From Oscillatoriophycideae cyanobacterium NC_groundwater_1537_Pr4_S-0.65um_50_18 (GTDB lineage Bacteria > Cyanobacteriota > Cyanobacteriia > Elainellales > Elainellaceae): a stretch of 64,000 nucleotides of DNA. The stretch is from positions 434,001 through 498,000 of the forward strand of contig JACQYI010000009.1 of assembly GCA_016208305.1 (NCBI GenBank). Reading direction: 5' to 3'. A model generated the notes under the pieces. It did no database searches. It was not told the DNA's origin and worked only from the letters and a program-made list of their open reading frames with translations. How positions within the stretch are numbered: position 1 is the stretch's first letter; each line of letters starts with the position of its first letter. The position numbers were made by a program, and so were the translations under genes. This document shows, piece by piece, positions 57,363 through 64,000 of the stretch.

Positions 57363-58151
57363 CTAGCTCACAGCACTTTTTTGGCGGCGGCGCAGGCTAG
57401 TCAGACCTGCTGCACCCATACCCAAAAGTCCCAACGTGATGGAGGGTTCAGGCACAGCCGCAGCATTGAGAGCCTTAATATTCTCTTCTCCTAAGTCAAC
57501 GACAAAAACGGCATCATTGAAATCGCGATCGGAGCTTTCATTCCACAGACCAGTATTAGGATCTTGCCCCCAAGCCCCCAAAGCACCGTAGAGATCTTCA
57601 AAACCTAAGACAAGGTAGTTTTTGTAAGATGAGGCAAAAACATGCTGAAGTTGGTCAGCATTAGAGGTCGTCTTGGTGCCAAAGATGTTAGCGCTATCGC
57701 CCCGATTTTTACCGTCGGCTCTCAGCCAAAAATCAAGTTGAGTCCCTGCCGTCAAAAGACCCAAGTTGACACGATCGCCATATCCCAAAACATCATCCGA
57801 AGTATCGTTGAAGATCAGACCTGTACGATTGGTCGTGCCAGTGGCTTCGTAGGCGAGCTGATTTCTGTAGCTAGCGCCTTCATTAATAAAGTGAACCTTG
57901 ACTTCGTAATCAGCCTTTAGCTTCAGTTTGGTGGGATCAAGCAGGAGTTGCCCCACATTCACCATTTCCATCCGCTCAGGCTGCACAAAGGCTTGAAACG
58001 GAGTGTCGTCAAATCCAGTTTGAGCTTTGCTGAGAATCGGTGATTGCGTCCAGGAATTGTTCCAGGAAAAAGCCGACGCAGGCGCTGCTTCCAACAGCGA
58101 TCCGGTCATGGCAACGGCTGCGAGTAGACCAGTCAGGAATTTTATATTCAT
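57363..58151 (-). CDS. PEP-CTERM exported protein with DUF4114 domain
   Basis: A 262-residue protein. Signal peptide MNIKFLTGLLAAVAMTGSLL...ASAFSW is followed by a DUF4114-like domain ending in SSDRDFNDAVFVVDLGEENI (the DRDFND calcium-type motif). The C-terminus VPEPSITLGLLGMGAAGLTS then LRRRQKS is a PEP-CTERM sorting tail: VPEP, a hydrophobic helix, then Arg. Such proteins are sorted by exosortase to the surface, often together with exopolysaccharide. A perfect 32-base palindrome lies 50 bases upstream. Confidence 0.93.
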   Translation of the reverse strand: MNIKFLTGLLAAVAMTGSLLEAAPASAFSWNNSWTQSPILSKAQTGFDDTPFQAFVQPERMEMVNVGQLLLDPTKLKLKADYEVKVHFINEGASYRNQLAYEATGTTNRTGLIFNDTSDDVLGYGDRVNLGLLTAGTQLDFWLRADGKNRGDSANIFGTKTTSNADQLQHVFASSYKNYLVLGFEDLYGALGAWGQDPNTGLWNESSDRDFNDAVFVVDLGEENIKALNAAAVPEPSITLGLLGMGAAGLTSLRRRQKSAVS

Positions 58152-58201
58152 TGGTGGGTTGAGTGTTGATGACAGCTAAATGACAGCTAGCGGAGGGAGC
58201 A

Positions 58202-58233
58202 GCAAGCTCCAAACTCTAGAGTTTGGAGCTTGC
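58202..58233. repeat. Perfect 32-base palindrome
   Basis: GCAAGCTCCAAACTCT (58202-58217) is followed with no spacer by its exact reverse complement AGAGTTTGGAGCTTGC (58218-58233). It lies 50 bases upstream of the PEP-CTERM gene start. It could be a large operator, an intrinsic cruciform or a mobile-element trace. Confidence 0.85.
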
Positions 58234-58246
58234 CCAGATTAAGGCT

Positions 58247-58290
58247 GGACTAATCTGGGGTTGGACTAATCTGGGGTTGGACTAATCTGA
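58247..58290. repeat. 16-base tandem repeat, nearly three copies
   Basis: GGACTAATCTGGGGTT occurs at 58247-58262 and 58263-58278, and partly at 58279-58290. Period 16, as in the array at 12763. Confidence 0.8.
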
Positions 58291-58778
58291 GGCAACGATG
58301 CGCTGTTGAGAAATCCTGGCGAAAACAGATTTACCCGTAGGAATGCACGAAGATTTGGTAATCTTTACTACTTCTAACGGATTTTACTGGGAATGTCTTC
58401 GCTTGATTTACGGAGTCCTCTATTTTTAGCTGAGATTCGCCCACAGCAAGCCGCTAAACAAAAACCATGAGCCTTCTAAGGACTTTTCTCTTTCAATGAG
58501 ACTCAATATTTTTACGGAATTCTAAGTTTTTAAATGATTAAATATACGCATCTCAACTTAAGGGCTTTACGAAAGCCAAGCTAAAGCTGCGAGAATTCTC
58601 TGAATTTGCATCTCGCCTTAGCGCTAGAGGGTTGGCTTCTTAAGGTCAGTCAAGTAATAGTTGGCGGTTGGGCGGATGAGTGGATGAGCGGGTGGGTGGA
58701 TGGGTGAATGAGAGCTACCTGCCTGCCCGCCTACCCACCTACCCCAACACGGCCAGAGCTTAGAATCAGGATCAGCCG

Positions 58779-59471
58779 CTACTCATAGGCTGGCTGGAGC
58801 GGATCAAAGCTGAAGATATCGCTATAGCTGTCTTCATCAGGATTAGCTTGACGAATTTGCCCTAGATAAATTTCGCTGATGTCTTCAGGGAGAGCCGCTT
58901 CTAGCTCTTGATACGCCTCATCTAGGCGCTGCTTCACTTCTGCCGCCGTGACGATCTCACCCTCTGCTTGCAGATAGGCAGCAATGCGGGTTTCGCTCCA
59001 GTGAAAGGTCTGAGCCATTAGCACCATGAGCCTGTGCAAAGGGATGAGGCGATCGAGCGCTTGTTCGATGTAGCACCAGAGTGGCGGTGATGCCTCCGAG
59101 AGACTGTAGTGAATCGACTCTACGGGCGGCAATTCCATCCGATTGATGCAAACGGCAGTGATATTGATTAGCCAACTCTGCAAGGTAAAGGGTTTACCCT
59201 CGATCGCAGAAGTTTCATGCAGATCGAGTCCGCCCAGTTCGTAATAGATATGTCGCCAAGTGACGGCAAACAAATAGTCCGCTTGAACGGGCGATCGCAC
59301 CGAATGGCGAATCAGAGAATAGACGATCGGGCTGTAGCGGCAAAAGATCGCAGTAAAGTATTTGCCTGCATCAGGATGGCGCTGAAACAAAGTCAGCATT
59401 TCTTGATCGCTGTAGTGATTCAGGGCATTGACGAGCGGATGGCTACATTCGGGAAAGCTAGGAATTTGCAC
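58779..59471 (-). CDS. Sigma-70-like (ECF-type) factor or divergent relative
   Basis: A 230-residue protein, GTG start. The middle part has sigma region 2 character (YFTAIFCRYSPIVYSLIRHS, VTWRHIYYELGGLDL, LQSWLINITAVCINRM), and a later helical region (LDRLIPLHRLMVLMAQTFHW, SETRIAAYLQAEGEIVTAAE, VKQRLDEAYQELEAAL) resembles region 4. It is similar in layout to cyanobacterial proteins annotated as sigma-70 family, with a long acidic tail. No anti-sigma gene is adjacent. It is convergent to nothing and divergent from the lysozyme-like gene. Confidence 0.7.
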   Translation of the reverse strand: MQIPSFPECSHPLVNALNHYSDQEMLTLFQRHPDAGKYFTAIFCRYSPIVYSLIRHSVRSPVQADYLFAVTWRHIYYELGGLDLHETSAIEGKPFTLQSWLINITAVCINRMELPPVESIHYSLSEASPPLWCYIEQALDRLIPLHRLMVLMAQTFHWSETRIAAYLQAEGEIVTAAEVKQRLDEAYQELEAALPEDISEIYLGQIRQANPDEDSYSDIFSFDPLQPAYE

Positions 59472-59597
59472 GATTCTCAGTCACTTAATCACAACGGTAC
59501 AGAGGGCGCAGGTCAAATGATACTCACAAGCGCCAAATTTTTCACATGTTTTCAATTAAGATTTTAGAGTGGTGATGAGAGAATATTCAGGACAGAT

Positions 59598-60503
59598 ATG
59601 GGGGCAAAGCGCGATCGACTTCAAGGTTTTTCGCTACCCGTAGCAGTCCTATGGGGGATCAGTGTAGCGGCTGCTCTGCTACTTGTCTTGCGCGTTCCAG
59701 TCATTGCCCAAGCACCGCTTCAGAGTCCAAGTTTCACGCCATCCCAAACCCCTAGCAATTTTTTTCAACGCCTTCCTCACACTGCCCTTGTAGAAGTAAC
59801 GCCGTTGCCGCTGCTGCACAAAAGCCCTAAGGCGCAAAACTTCAATGCCCAGCAGTCCTGGCTGAGTCAGTATCCAGACATTATGCGGCTGATTGCCGTC
59901 CGCGCTTTTCTCAGGGGAGCCATTCATTATGCTGAAGGCACTTATCCGAATTCTTTAGGGGTAAGTCCTTATACCATTATTCTGGGTCAAGAAACCTTTG
60001 ATTCTTTTGCTGACCATCCTCGAAGAATGGTGACTCTTAACTGGGGCACCCCCTATGAAGTGACCTCAGACGCAGCCGGATCTTGTCAGTTTACCTCCAA
60101 CATTTGGGATGATCTGCATCGAGAATATCCAGAGGCTTGGCGATCGGATCTGAGTGCTTTTCATCCTCAAAACCAAGACATCGGCTGTCTGCTTTTATGG
60201 ACAGAGATGGGAGGATATAAGGCTTTGATGGCGGGCACGTCCGTCAATGCTGAGGGCAGAGTGGCTGTGGATGTGGAGAAGTTTATGGCTTCTGTTCACA
60301 CAAGCTGCAAGGTCTGGGCTTCGTTTCCCTGCGAAAATGGCGTTGGAGCCTATGATCACCCTCAGTTTGGGCATCAAAAGGCCAAGACCATTGAGGAAAT
60401 ATGGCGAAATTTTCAGGTGGCACTAGAGGATCAGCAGCGGCTGGTAGACTTTGTGTTTGAGTCAATCGATCGCCCTCTGCCGACCCTGGCTAGCGGACGA
60501 TAG
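59598..60503 (+). CDS. Exported lysozyme-like muramidase (lambda endolysin/GH104-like)
   Basis: A 301-residue protein with a hydrophobic N-terminal signal/anchor (LPVAVLWGISVAAALLLVLR). The catalytic domain at about residues 105-260 has AVRAFLRGAIHYAEGTYPNS, where the Glu of YAEGT is the expected acid, then FADHPRRMVTLNWG, TSDAAGSCQFTSNIWDDLHR and CLLLWTEMGGYKALMAGTSV. The fold resembles lambda R and related cell-wall hydrolases, which cut peptidoglycan glycan strands. A second Cys pair is present (ASFPCENGVGAY). It may act in cell-wall remodelling. It is unrelated by operon to the ndh genes that follow 268 bases later. Confidence 0.8.
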   Translation: MGAKRDRLQGFSLPVAVLWGISVAAALLLVLRVPVIAQAPLQSPSFTPSQTPSNFFQRLPHTALVEVTPLPLLHKSPKAQNFNAQQSWLSQYPDIMRLIAVRAFLRGAIHYAEGTYPNSLGVSPYTIILGQETFDSFADHPRRMVTLNWGTPYEVTSDAAGSCQFTSNIWDDLHREYPEAWRSDLSAFHPQNQDIGCLLLWTEMGGYKALMAGTSVNAEGRVAVDVEKFMASVHTSCKVWASFPCENGVGAYDHPQFGHQKAKTIEEIWRNFQVALEDQQRLVDFVFESIDRPLPTLASGR

Positions 60504-60771
60504 CAGATGCTAGGCTTTCTCCAAGATTCAATCAGCCCGATGTCCGCATTTACACTCAGCGGTCACTCTCAGCGTTTACTCTATGATCAACCCCTGAATT
60601 TCCGTTCATTGGCAACACAACCCAAAAAACCAGGCAACGGTATACTAAGTCTGGAGGTTGAGGCTAGAGGTAGAGTAAACTCCTCGTATCAGTACGCTCA
60701 AGACTGATCAGCTAAGCCTAACTTGTCAAGACCACATTAATCCGCAAGAATCCCTGAGTGCAACGAAGACC

Positions 60772-61890
60772 ATGAGTTCAGGAATTGATTTACAAGGAAG
60801 TTTTATCCAGCTTTTGACGGACTATGGGCTGCCCATCGGGGTCGCCAAAACCGTCTGGATACCTTTGCCGATGCTGATCATTGTCGCTGCGGTTACGGTG
60901 CTGGCGTTGGTTTCTACCTGGCTAGAGCGCAAAGTTTCGGCGGCAGCGCAGCAGCGAATTGGGCCAGAGTATATGGGGCCTTTCGGGATGCTGGCTCCTG
61001 CGGCGGATGTGATTAAGCTGCTGTTCAAAGAAAATATGCTGCCTGCCAAGACTGATCCTTGGCTGTTTGCGATCGCCCCTCTCATGGTGTTCATACCTGT
61101 GTTTCTGTCCTATTTGATCGTGCCCTTCGGTCAGAACATGGTGATCACAGACCTCAACATCGGCGTTTTTCTGTGGATTTCCCTCTCTAGCATTGCGCCT
61201 GTGGGTCTGCTCATGGCAGGCTACGCCTCTAACAACAAGTACTCTTTGCTCGGCGGTCTGCGGGCGGCAGCACAGTCGATTAGCTATGAGATTCCGTTGG
61301 CGCTGTCAGTGCTGGCGATCGTCATGATGTCTAACTCCCTCAGCACGATCGATATTGTCAATCAGCAGGCAGGGTACGGCATCTTGAGCTGGAATATCTG
61401 GCGACAGCCGATTGGCTTCCTGATTTTCTGGATTGCGGCTTTGGCAGAATGCGAACGTATGCCCTTTGACCTGCCAGAGGCGGAAGAAGAGCTGGTGGCT
61501 GGCTACCAAACTGAGTATGGTGCGGTCAAATTCATGCTGTTCTATGCCGGGTCTTATGCCAACCTGGTGCTGTCGGCGCTGCTGGTGGCGGTCATCTACC
61601 TGGGCGGTTGGGAATCTCCCATTCCCGTCGGCTGGTTAGCCAGTCTCATTGGCGTCAGCGAATCAACGCCCTGGCTGCAAGTGGTTACGGCCAGCTTAGG
61701 GATTGTGATGACGCTATTCAAGGCTTATCTGATGATCTTTTTGGCCATCTTGCTGCGCTGGACAGTGCCCCGCGTGCGCATTGACCAACTCTTAGATTTG
61801 GGCTGGAAGTTTTTGCTGCCTGTATCGCTGGTCAACCTGTTGCTGACCGCAGCCCTCAAGCTCTCGTTTCCCGTTGCTTTCGGCGGATAA
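60772..61890 (+). CDS. ndhA: NAD(P)H-quinone oxidoreductase subunit 1 (NDH-1 subunit A)
   Basis: A 372-residue membrane subunit of NDH-1 (NuoH type), with about eight helices. Conserved blocks are [80 protein letters not shown] and [16 protein letters not shown]. It forms the quinone-binding part where the hydrophilic arm meets the membrane arm and takes part in cyclic electron flow and respiration. Its stop is 40 bases before ndhI. A TATACT box at 60641-60646 could be its -10 element but no well-placed -35 was seen. Confidence 0.97.
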   Translation: MSSGIDLQGSFIQLLTDYGLPIGVAKTVWIPLPMLIIVAAVTVLALVSTWLERKVSAAAQQRIGPEYMGPFGMLAPAADVIKLLFKENMLPAKTDPWLFAIAPLMVFIPVFLSYLIVPFGQNMVITDLNIGVFLWISLSSIAPVGLLMAGYASNNKYSLLGGLRAAAQSISYEIPLALSVLAIVMMSNSLSTIDIVNQQAGYGILSWNIWRQPIGFLIFWIAALAECERMPFDLPEAEEELVAGYQTEYGAVKFMLFYAGSYANLVLSALLVAVIYLGGWESPIPVGWLASLIGVSESTPWLQVVTASLGIVMTLFKAYLMIFLAILLRWTVPRVRIDQLLDLGWKFLLPVSLVNLLLTAALKLSFPVAFGG

Positions 61891-61930
61891 CCCCGGATTC
61901 CATACAACCTTCTAACCTGCGAGAGATCCC

Positions 61931-62518
61931 ATGCTGAAGTTCCTTAAGCAAGTTGGTGACTACACCAAAGAGGCCGTGCAAGCGGCTAAGTACATTGGTC
62001 AGGGGCTATCTGTCACCTTTGACCATATGCAGCGTCGTCCCATTACGGTGCAGTATCCCTATGAGAAGCTGATTCCTTCAGAGCGCTTCCGGGGACGAAT
62101 TCACTTTGAGTTTGACAAGTGCATTTCCTGCGAAGTTTGCGTCCGGGTTTGCCCGATTAACCTGCCTGTGGTGGATTGGGAGTTTAATAAGGAGACTAAG
62201 AAAAAGAAGCTGAATCACTACAGCATCGATTTTGGGGTGTGTATTTTTTGCGGCAACTGTGTCGAATACTGCCCCACGAACTGTCTGTCGATGACGGAAG
62301 AGTATGAGCTGGCAACCTACGATCGCCATGAGCTGAACTACGACAACGTGGCGCTAGGCCGTCTACCCGTTAGCGTCACCCACTCTGATCCGATCGTCAC
62401 GCCGCTGAAGGAGCTGGCTTACTTGCCGAAGGGTGTGCTTGATCCTCACAATTTGCCAGAGGGATCGCGCCGAGCGGGCAAGCTACCTGCCGAGATTTTG
62501 GAAGAAACGTCGAAGTAG
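61931..62518 (+). CDS. ndhI: NAD(P)H-quinone oxidoreductase subunit I (two 4Fe-4S clusters)
   Basis: A 195-residue peripheral subunit. Two ferredoxin-type motifs, [16 protein letters not shown] and [17 protein letters not shown], bind the two [4Fe-4S] clusters that pass electrons from ferredoxin to plastoquinone. The N-terminus is amphipathic and attaches to the membrane, and the C-terminal tail is longer than in NuoI, as usual for cyanobacteria. It is followed by ndhG after 84 bases. Sequence and length are normal. Confidence 0.97.
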   Translation: MLKFLKQVGDYTKEAVQAAKYIGQGLSVTFDHMQRRPITVQYPYEKLIPSERFRGRIHFEFDKCISCEVCVRVCPINLPVVDWEFNKETKKKKLNHYSIDFGVCIFCGNCVEYCPTNCLSMTEEYELATYDRHELNYDNVALGRLPVSVTHSDPIVTPLKELAYLPKGVLDPHNLPEGSRRAGKLPAEILEETSK

Positions 62519-62602
62519 GGTTCTGTAGCCGTTGAATGGGTTTAGCCCGTCCAACAGTTCTGAAATGAAAAGGGTTAAGCAAGAGTCGATGGAGAGTAGG
62601 CT

Positions 62603-63193
62603 GTGAATCTAGCAGATGGGGTTCAACTGGTTTCGTTTGGTATCCTGGCGCTGATGATGATTGGGGCGGCGTTGGGTGTTGTGCTGCTGTCTAACATTGT
62701 CTACTCAGCCTTTTTGCTGGGTCTGGTGTTTATCAGCATGTCGGGGCTATACATTCTGCTGAATGCCGGATTTGTGGCAGCAGCGCAAATCTTGATCTAT
62801 GTGGGGGCGGTCAACGTCCTGATTTTGTTTGGCATCATGCTGGTGAACAAGCGGGAAGACTATGTGCCCGTTGCCAATGCCTGGATTGGGACAGTGGCCA
62901 CAGCTAGCGTTTGTACAGGACTATTTGCCTTGCTCAGCACGATGGTGTTGGCAACGCCCTGGGCGATTTCTGATGTGGTGCCCACAGGCGATGGCGCAGT
63001 TGTGGCATTGGGCAAGCACTTCTTCACGGATTTCTTGCTGCCGTTTGAGCTAGCCTCTGTGCTGCTGCTCATGGCGTTAATTGGGGCGATCGTCCTGGCG
63101 CGGCGCGATTTCTTGCCCGATCAGCCTCAGCTTGATCAGCAACTCACCTTGCCTGAGCGCCCTCGGGAATTGGTTTCTGGTAGTCAAAAATAG
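62603..63193 (+). CDS. ndhG: NAD(P)H-quinone oxidoreductase subunit 6 (NDH-1 subunit G)
   Basis: A 196-residue protein starting with GTG (62603), NuoJ-like, with five helices: [60 protein letters not shown]. It is a membrane-arm subunit of NDH-1, linking the quinone site to proton-pumping subunits. It ends eight bases before ndhE, so both are translated from one message. Confidence 0.96.
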   Translation: MNLADGVQLVSFGILALMMIGAALGVVLLSNIVYSAFLLGLVFISMSGLYILLNAGFVAAAQILIYVGAVNVLILFGIMLVNKREDYVPVANAWIGTVATASVCTGLFALLSTMVLATPWAISDVVPTGDGAVVALGKHFFTDFLLPFELASVLLLMALIGAIVLARRDFLPDQPQLDQQLTLPERPRELVSGSQK

Positions 63194-63201
63194 GCGTTTC
63201 T

Positions 63202-63507
63202 ATGCAACTCCAATACTTTTTAATTCTGGCAGCAGCGCTGTTTTGCATTGGTATTTATGGCTTGGTGACTAGCCGGAATGCAATCCGGGTGCTGATGTCG
63301 ATCGAGCTGTTGCTGAACTCGGTCAACCTAAATCTGATGGCTTTCTCGAACTACCTCGATCCAGAAGACATTAAGGGACAGGTGTTTGCGGTATTTGTGA
63401 TTTCGATCGCGGCGGCTGAAGCGGCAGTGGGTTTGGCGATCGTCCTTACCATTTACCGCAATCGCGACACGGTGGATATGGAGCAATTTAATTTGCTGAA
63501 GTGGTAG
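63202..63507 (+). CDS. ndhE: NAD(P)H-quinone oxidoreductase subunit 4L (NDH-1 subunit E)
   Basis: A 101-residue, three-helix NuoK homologue. The conserved acid-containing [20 protein letters not shown] and [20 protein letters not shown] are complete; the Glu residues in helices 2 and 3 take part in proton transfer. It completes the ndhA-I-G-E operon and is followed by the hairpin at 63536-63570. Confidence 0.97.
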   Translation: MQLQYFLILAAALFCIGIYGLVTSRNAIRVLMSIELLLNSVNLNLMAFSNYLDPEDIKGQVFAVFVISIAAAEAAVGLAIVLTIYRNRDTVDMEQFNLLKW

Positions 63508-63535
63508 TTTGCTGCACAAGCTATTCGCTAGGACA

Positions 63536-63570
63536 TTTGGGTGGGCGCGCGGAGCGCGCCTCCCAAAATA
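63536..63570 (+). terminator. GC-rich hairpin terminator after ndhE
   Basis: TTGGGTGGGCGCGC pairs with GCGCGCCTCCCAA (with one bulged base), with a GGA loop, then AATAAAC. The stem contains the same GCGCGC...GCGCGCC type of core as the other hairpins in this window. Confidence 0.65.
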
Positions 63571-63610
63571 AACTTCATAGCTGAACTCAGCCATGCCGAT
63601 TTTTGCAGAT

Positions 63611-64000
63611 CTAACTCACTTTGCCTGAAACATCGACTCCATCGCTGACGAGACGCCCGTCTTCCATGTAGACAATGCGATCGGCAATATCCAAAATTCG
63701 GTTGTCATGGGTCACGATCAAGATCGTGCAGTGCTGCTCTTTAGCCAGTTTTTGCATTAGCTCTACCACATCTCTTCCTGATTTCTTATCGAGTGCCGCA
63801 GTCGGTTCGTCTGCAAGGACGATTTTGGGTTGACTAATAAGGGCACGCGCGATCGCCACTCGCTGCTTTTGCCCACCCGACAAGTTTTCTGGATAGTAGT
63901 CTACCCGATCGCCCAAGCCCACCATTTCTAACATCTCTACCGCTAGCGCATCCAAATCTTGGTCAAGATATTGGTCATGCAGCTCTAGAGACATGCGCAC
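63611..64000 (-). CDS. DevA-like ABC transporter ATPase, C-terminal part (cut by window edge)
   Basis: The C-terminal 129 codons of an ABC ATPase: the signature LSGGQKQRVAIARALISQPK, Walker B IVLADEPTAALDKKSGRDVV, and the switch-region His in TILIVTHDNRILDIADRIVY. The N-terminal Walker A lies beyond the right edge. The ASGRDVVELMQ-like helix and VRMSLELH upstream text are typical of DevA/LolD-type ATPases that partner HlyD-like and FtsX-like subunits (DevBCA) exporting glycolipids. The partner genes are not visible. The frame is open at 64000, so the annotated start is arbitrary. Confidence 0.9.
   Translation of the reverse strand: MRMSLELHDQYLDQDLDALAVEMLEMVGLGDRVDYYPENLSGGQKQRVAIARALISQPKIVLADEPTAALDKKSGRDVVELMQKLAKEQHCTILIVTHDNRILDIADRIVYMEDGRLVSDGVDVSGKVS

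Larger units (their letters stand above)
58152..58778. other. Intergenic region, about 625 bases
   Basis: It contains the 32-base palindrome (58202-58233), the 16-base tandem repeat (58247-58290) and a low-complexity GGATGAGTGGATG-type stretch near 58675-58740. No gene was supported. Confidence 0.5.

Noticed and set aside
60609-60646. Sigma-70 promoter TTGGCA/TATACT for ndhA
   Set aside because: The spacing of 26 bases is too long; only the TATACT is mentioned as a possible -10.
60507-60707. 66-residue frame between the muramidase and ndhA
   Set aside because: No ribosome-binding site, no recognisable domain, and it covers the likely ndhA promoter region.

Overview
The window is cyanobacterial chromosome. 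The HIP1 octamer GCGATCGC and its core are scattered throughout, and the gene content fits: an ndhA-ndhI-ndhG-ndhE operon, a phosphoribulokinase-type enzyme, an SLH/OprB porin, a PEP-CTERM protein and slr1658/slr1659-type regulators. No rRNA, tRNA, insertion sequence or CRISPR array was recognised. The species cannot be fixed; a filamentous or Leptolyngbya-like lineage is only a guess.

Layout. 1-2.0 kb: start of a ClC chloride channel and a PiT phosphate transporter. 2.0-5.7 kb: an accessory patch with a decayed MNT-HepT toxin-antitoxin pair, two GNAT acetyltransferases and a TPR-DUF4241 gene. All three intact genes are on the minus strand and are separated by sequences resembling integron attC sites. 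5.8-15.9 kb: mostly housekeeping and small secreted proteins (TetR regulator, GT-B and GT-C proteins, NAD(P)HX repair enzyme, two paralogous tiny exported proteins, PG-binding protein, lipoprotein, UBP zinc finger, AI-2E-type permease). 16.0-19.3 kb: MarR regulator, CDGSH protein, DoxX, LigB-type dioxygenase and glutathionyl-hydroquinone reductase. A shared GTTCTA-type palindrome ties the first three together as a likely redox/aromatic stress regulon. 19.5-26.2 kb: DUF4870 protein, threonine aldolase, L,D-transpeptidase, and a giant fusion of a PstS-like binding domain, a membrane helix, TPRs and a degenerate glycogen phosphorylase domain. 26.8-35.9 kb: phosphodiesterase, acyltransferase, exonuclease, UvrC, ArsR, PRK paralogue, a VapBC-like pair and an HsdM remnant.

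36-56 kb is the most unusual stretch. On the minus strand a MinD/ParA-like ATPase is followed by two SulP-STAS-cNMP transporters and an HD-domain/cNMP protein. Divergent from these is a second MinD-like ATPase followed by a glutaminase. Convergent with the glutaminase is a run of porin, Ser/Thr kinase-AAA-GAF-PP2C giant, HATPase switch kinase, STAS protein and PAS protein. STAS domains, cNMP-binding domains, a switch kinase and a PP2C phosphatase therefore sit together, which suggests a partner-switching circuit acting on membrane transport and glutamine metabolism. This is inference from gene order and motifs.

56-64 kb: secreted proteins, a PEP-CTERM/DUF4114 protein, a sigma-70-like protein, a lysozyme-like enzyme, the ndhAIGE operon of NDH-1, and the end of a DevA-type ABC ATPase. 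Many start codons were moved to internal ATGs where a ribosome-binding site, signal peptide or conserved domain start argued for it; this is noted per gene.
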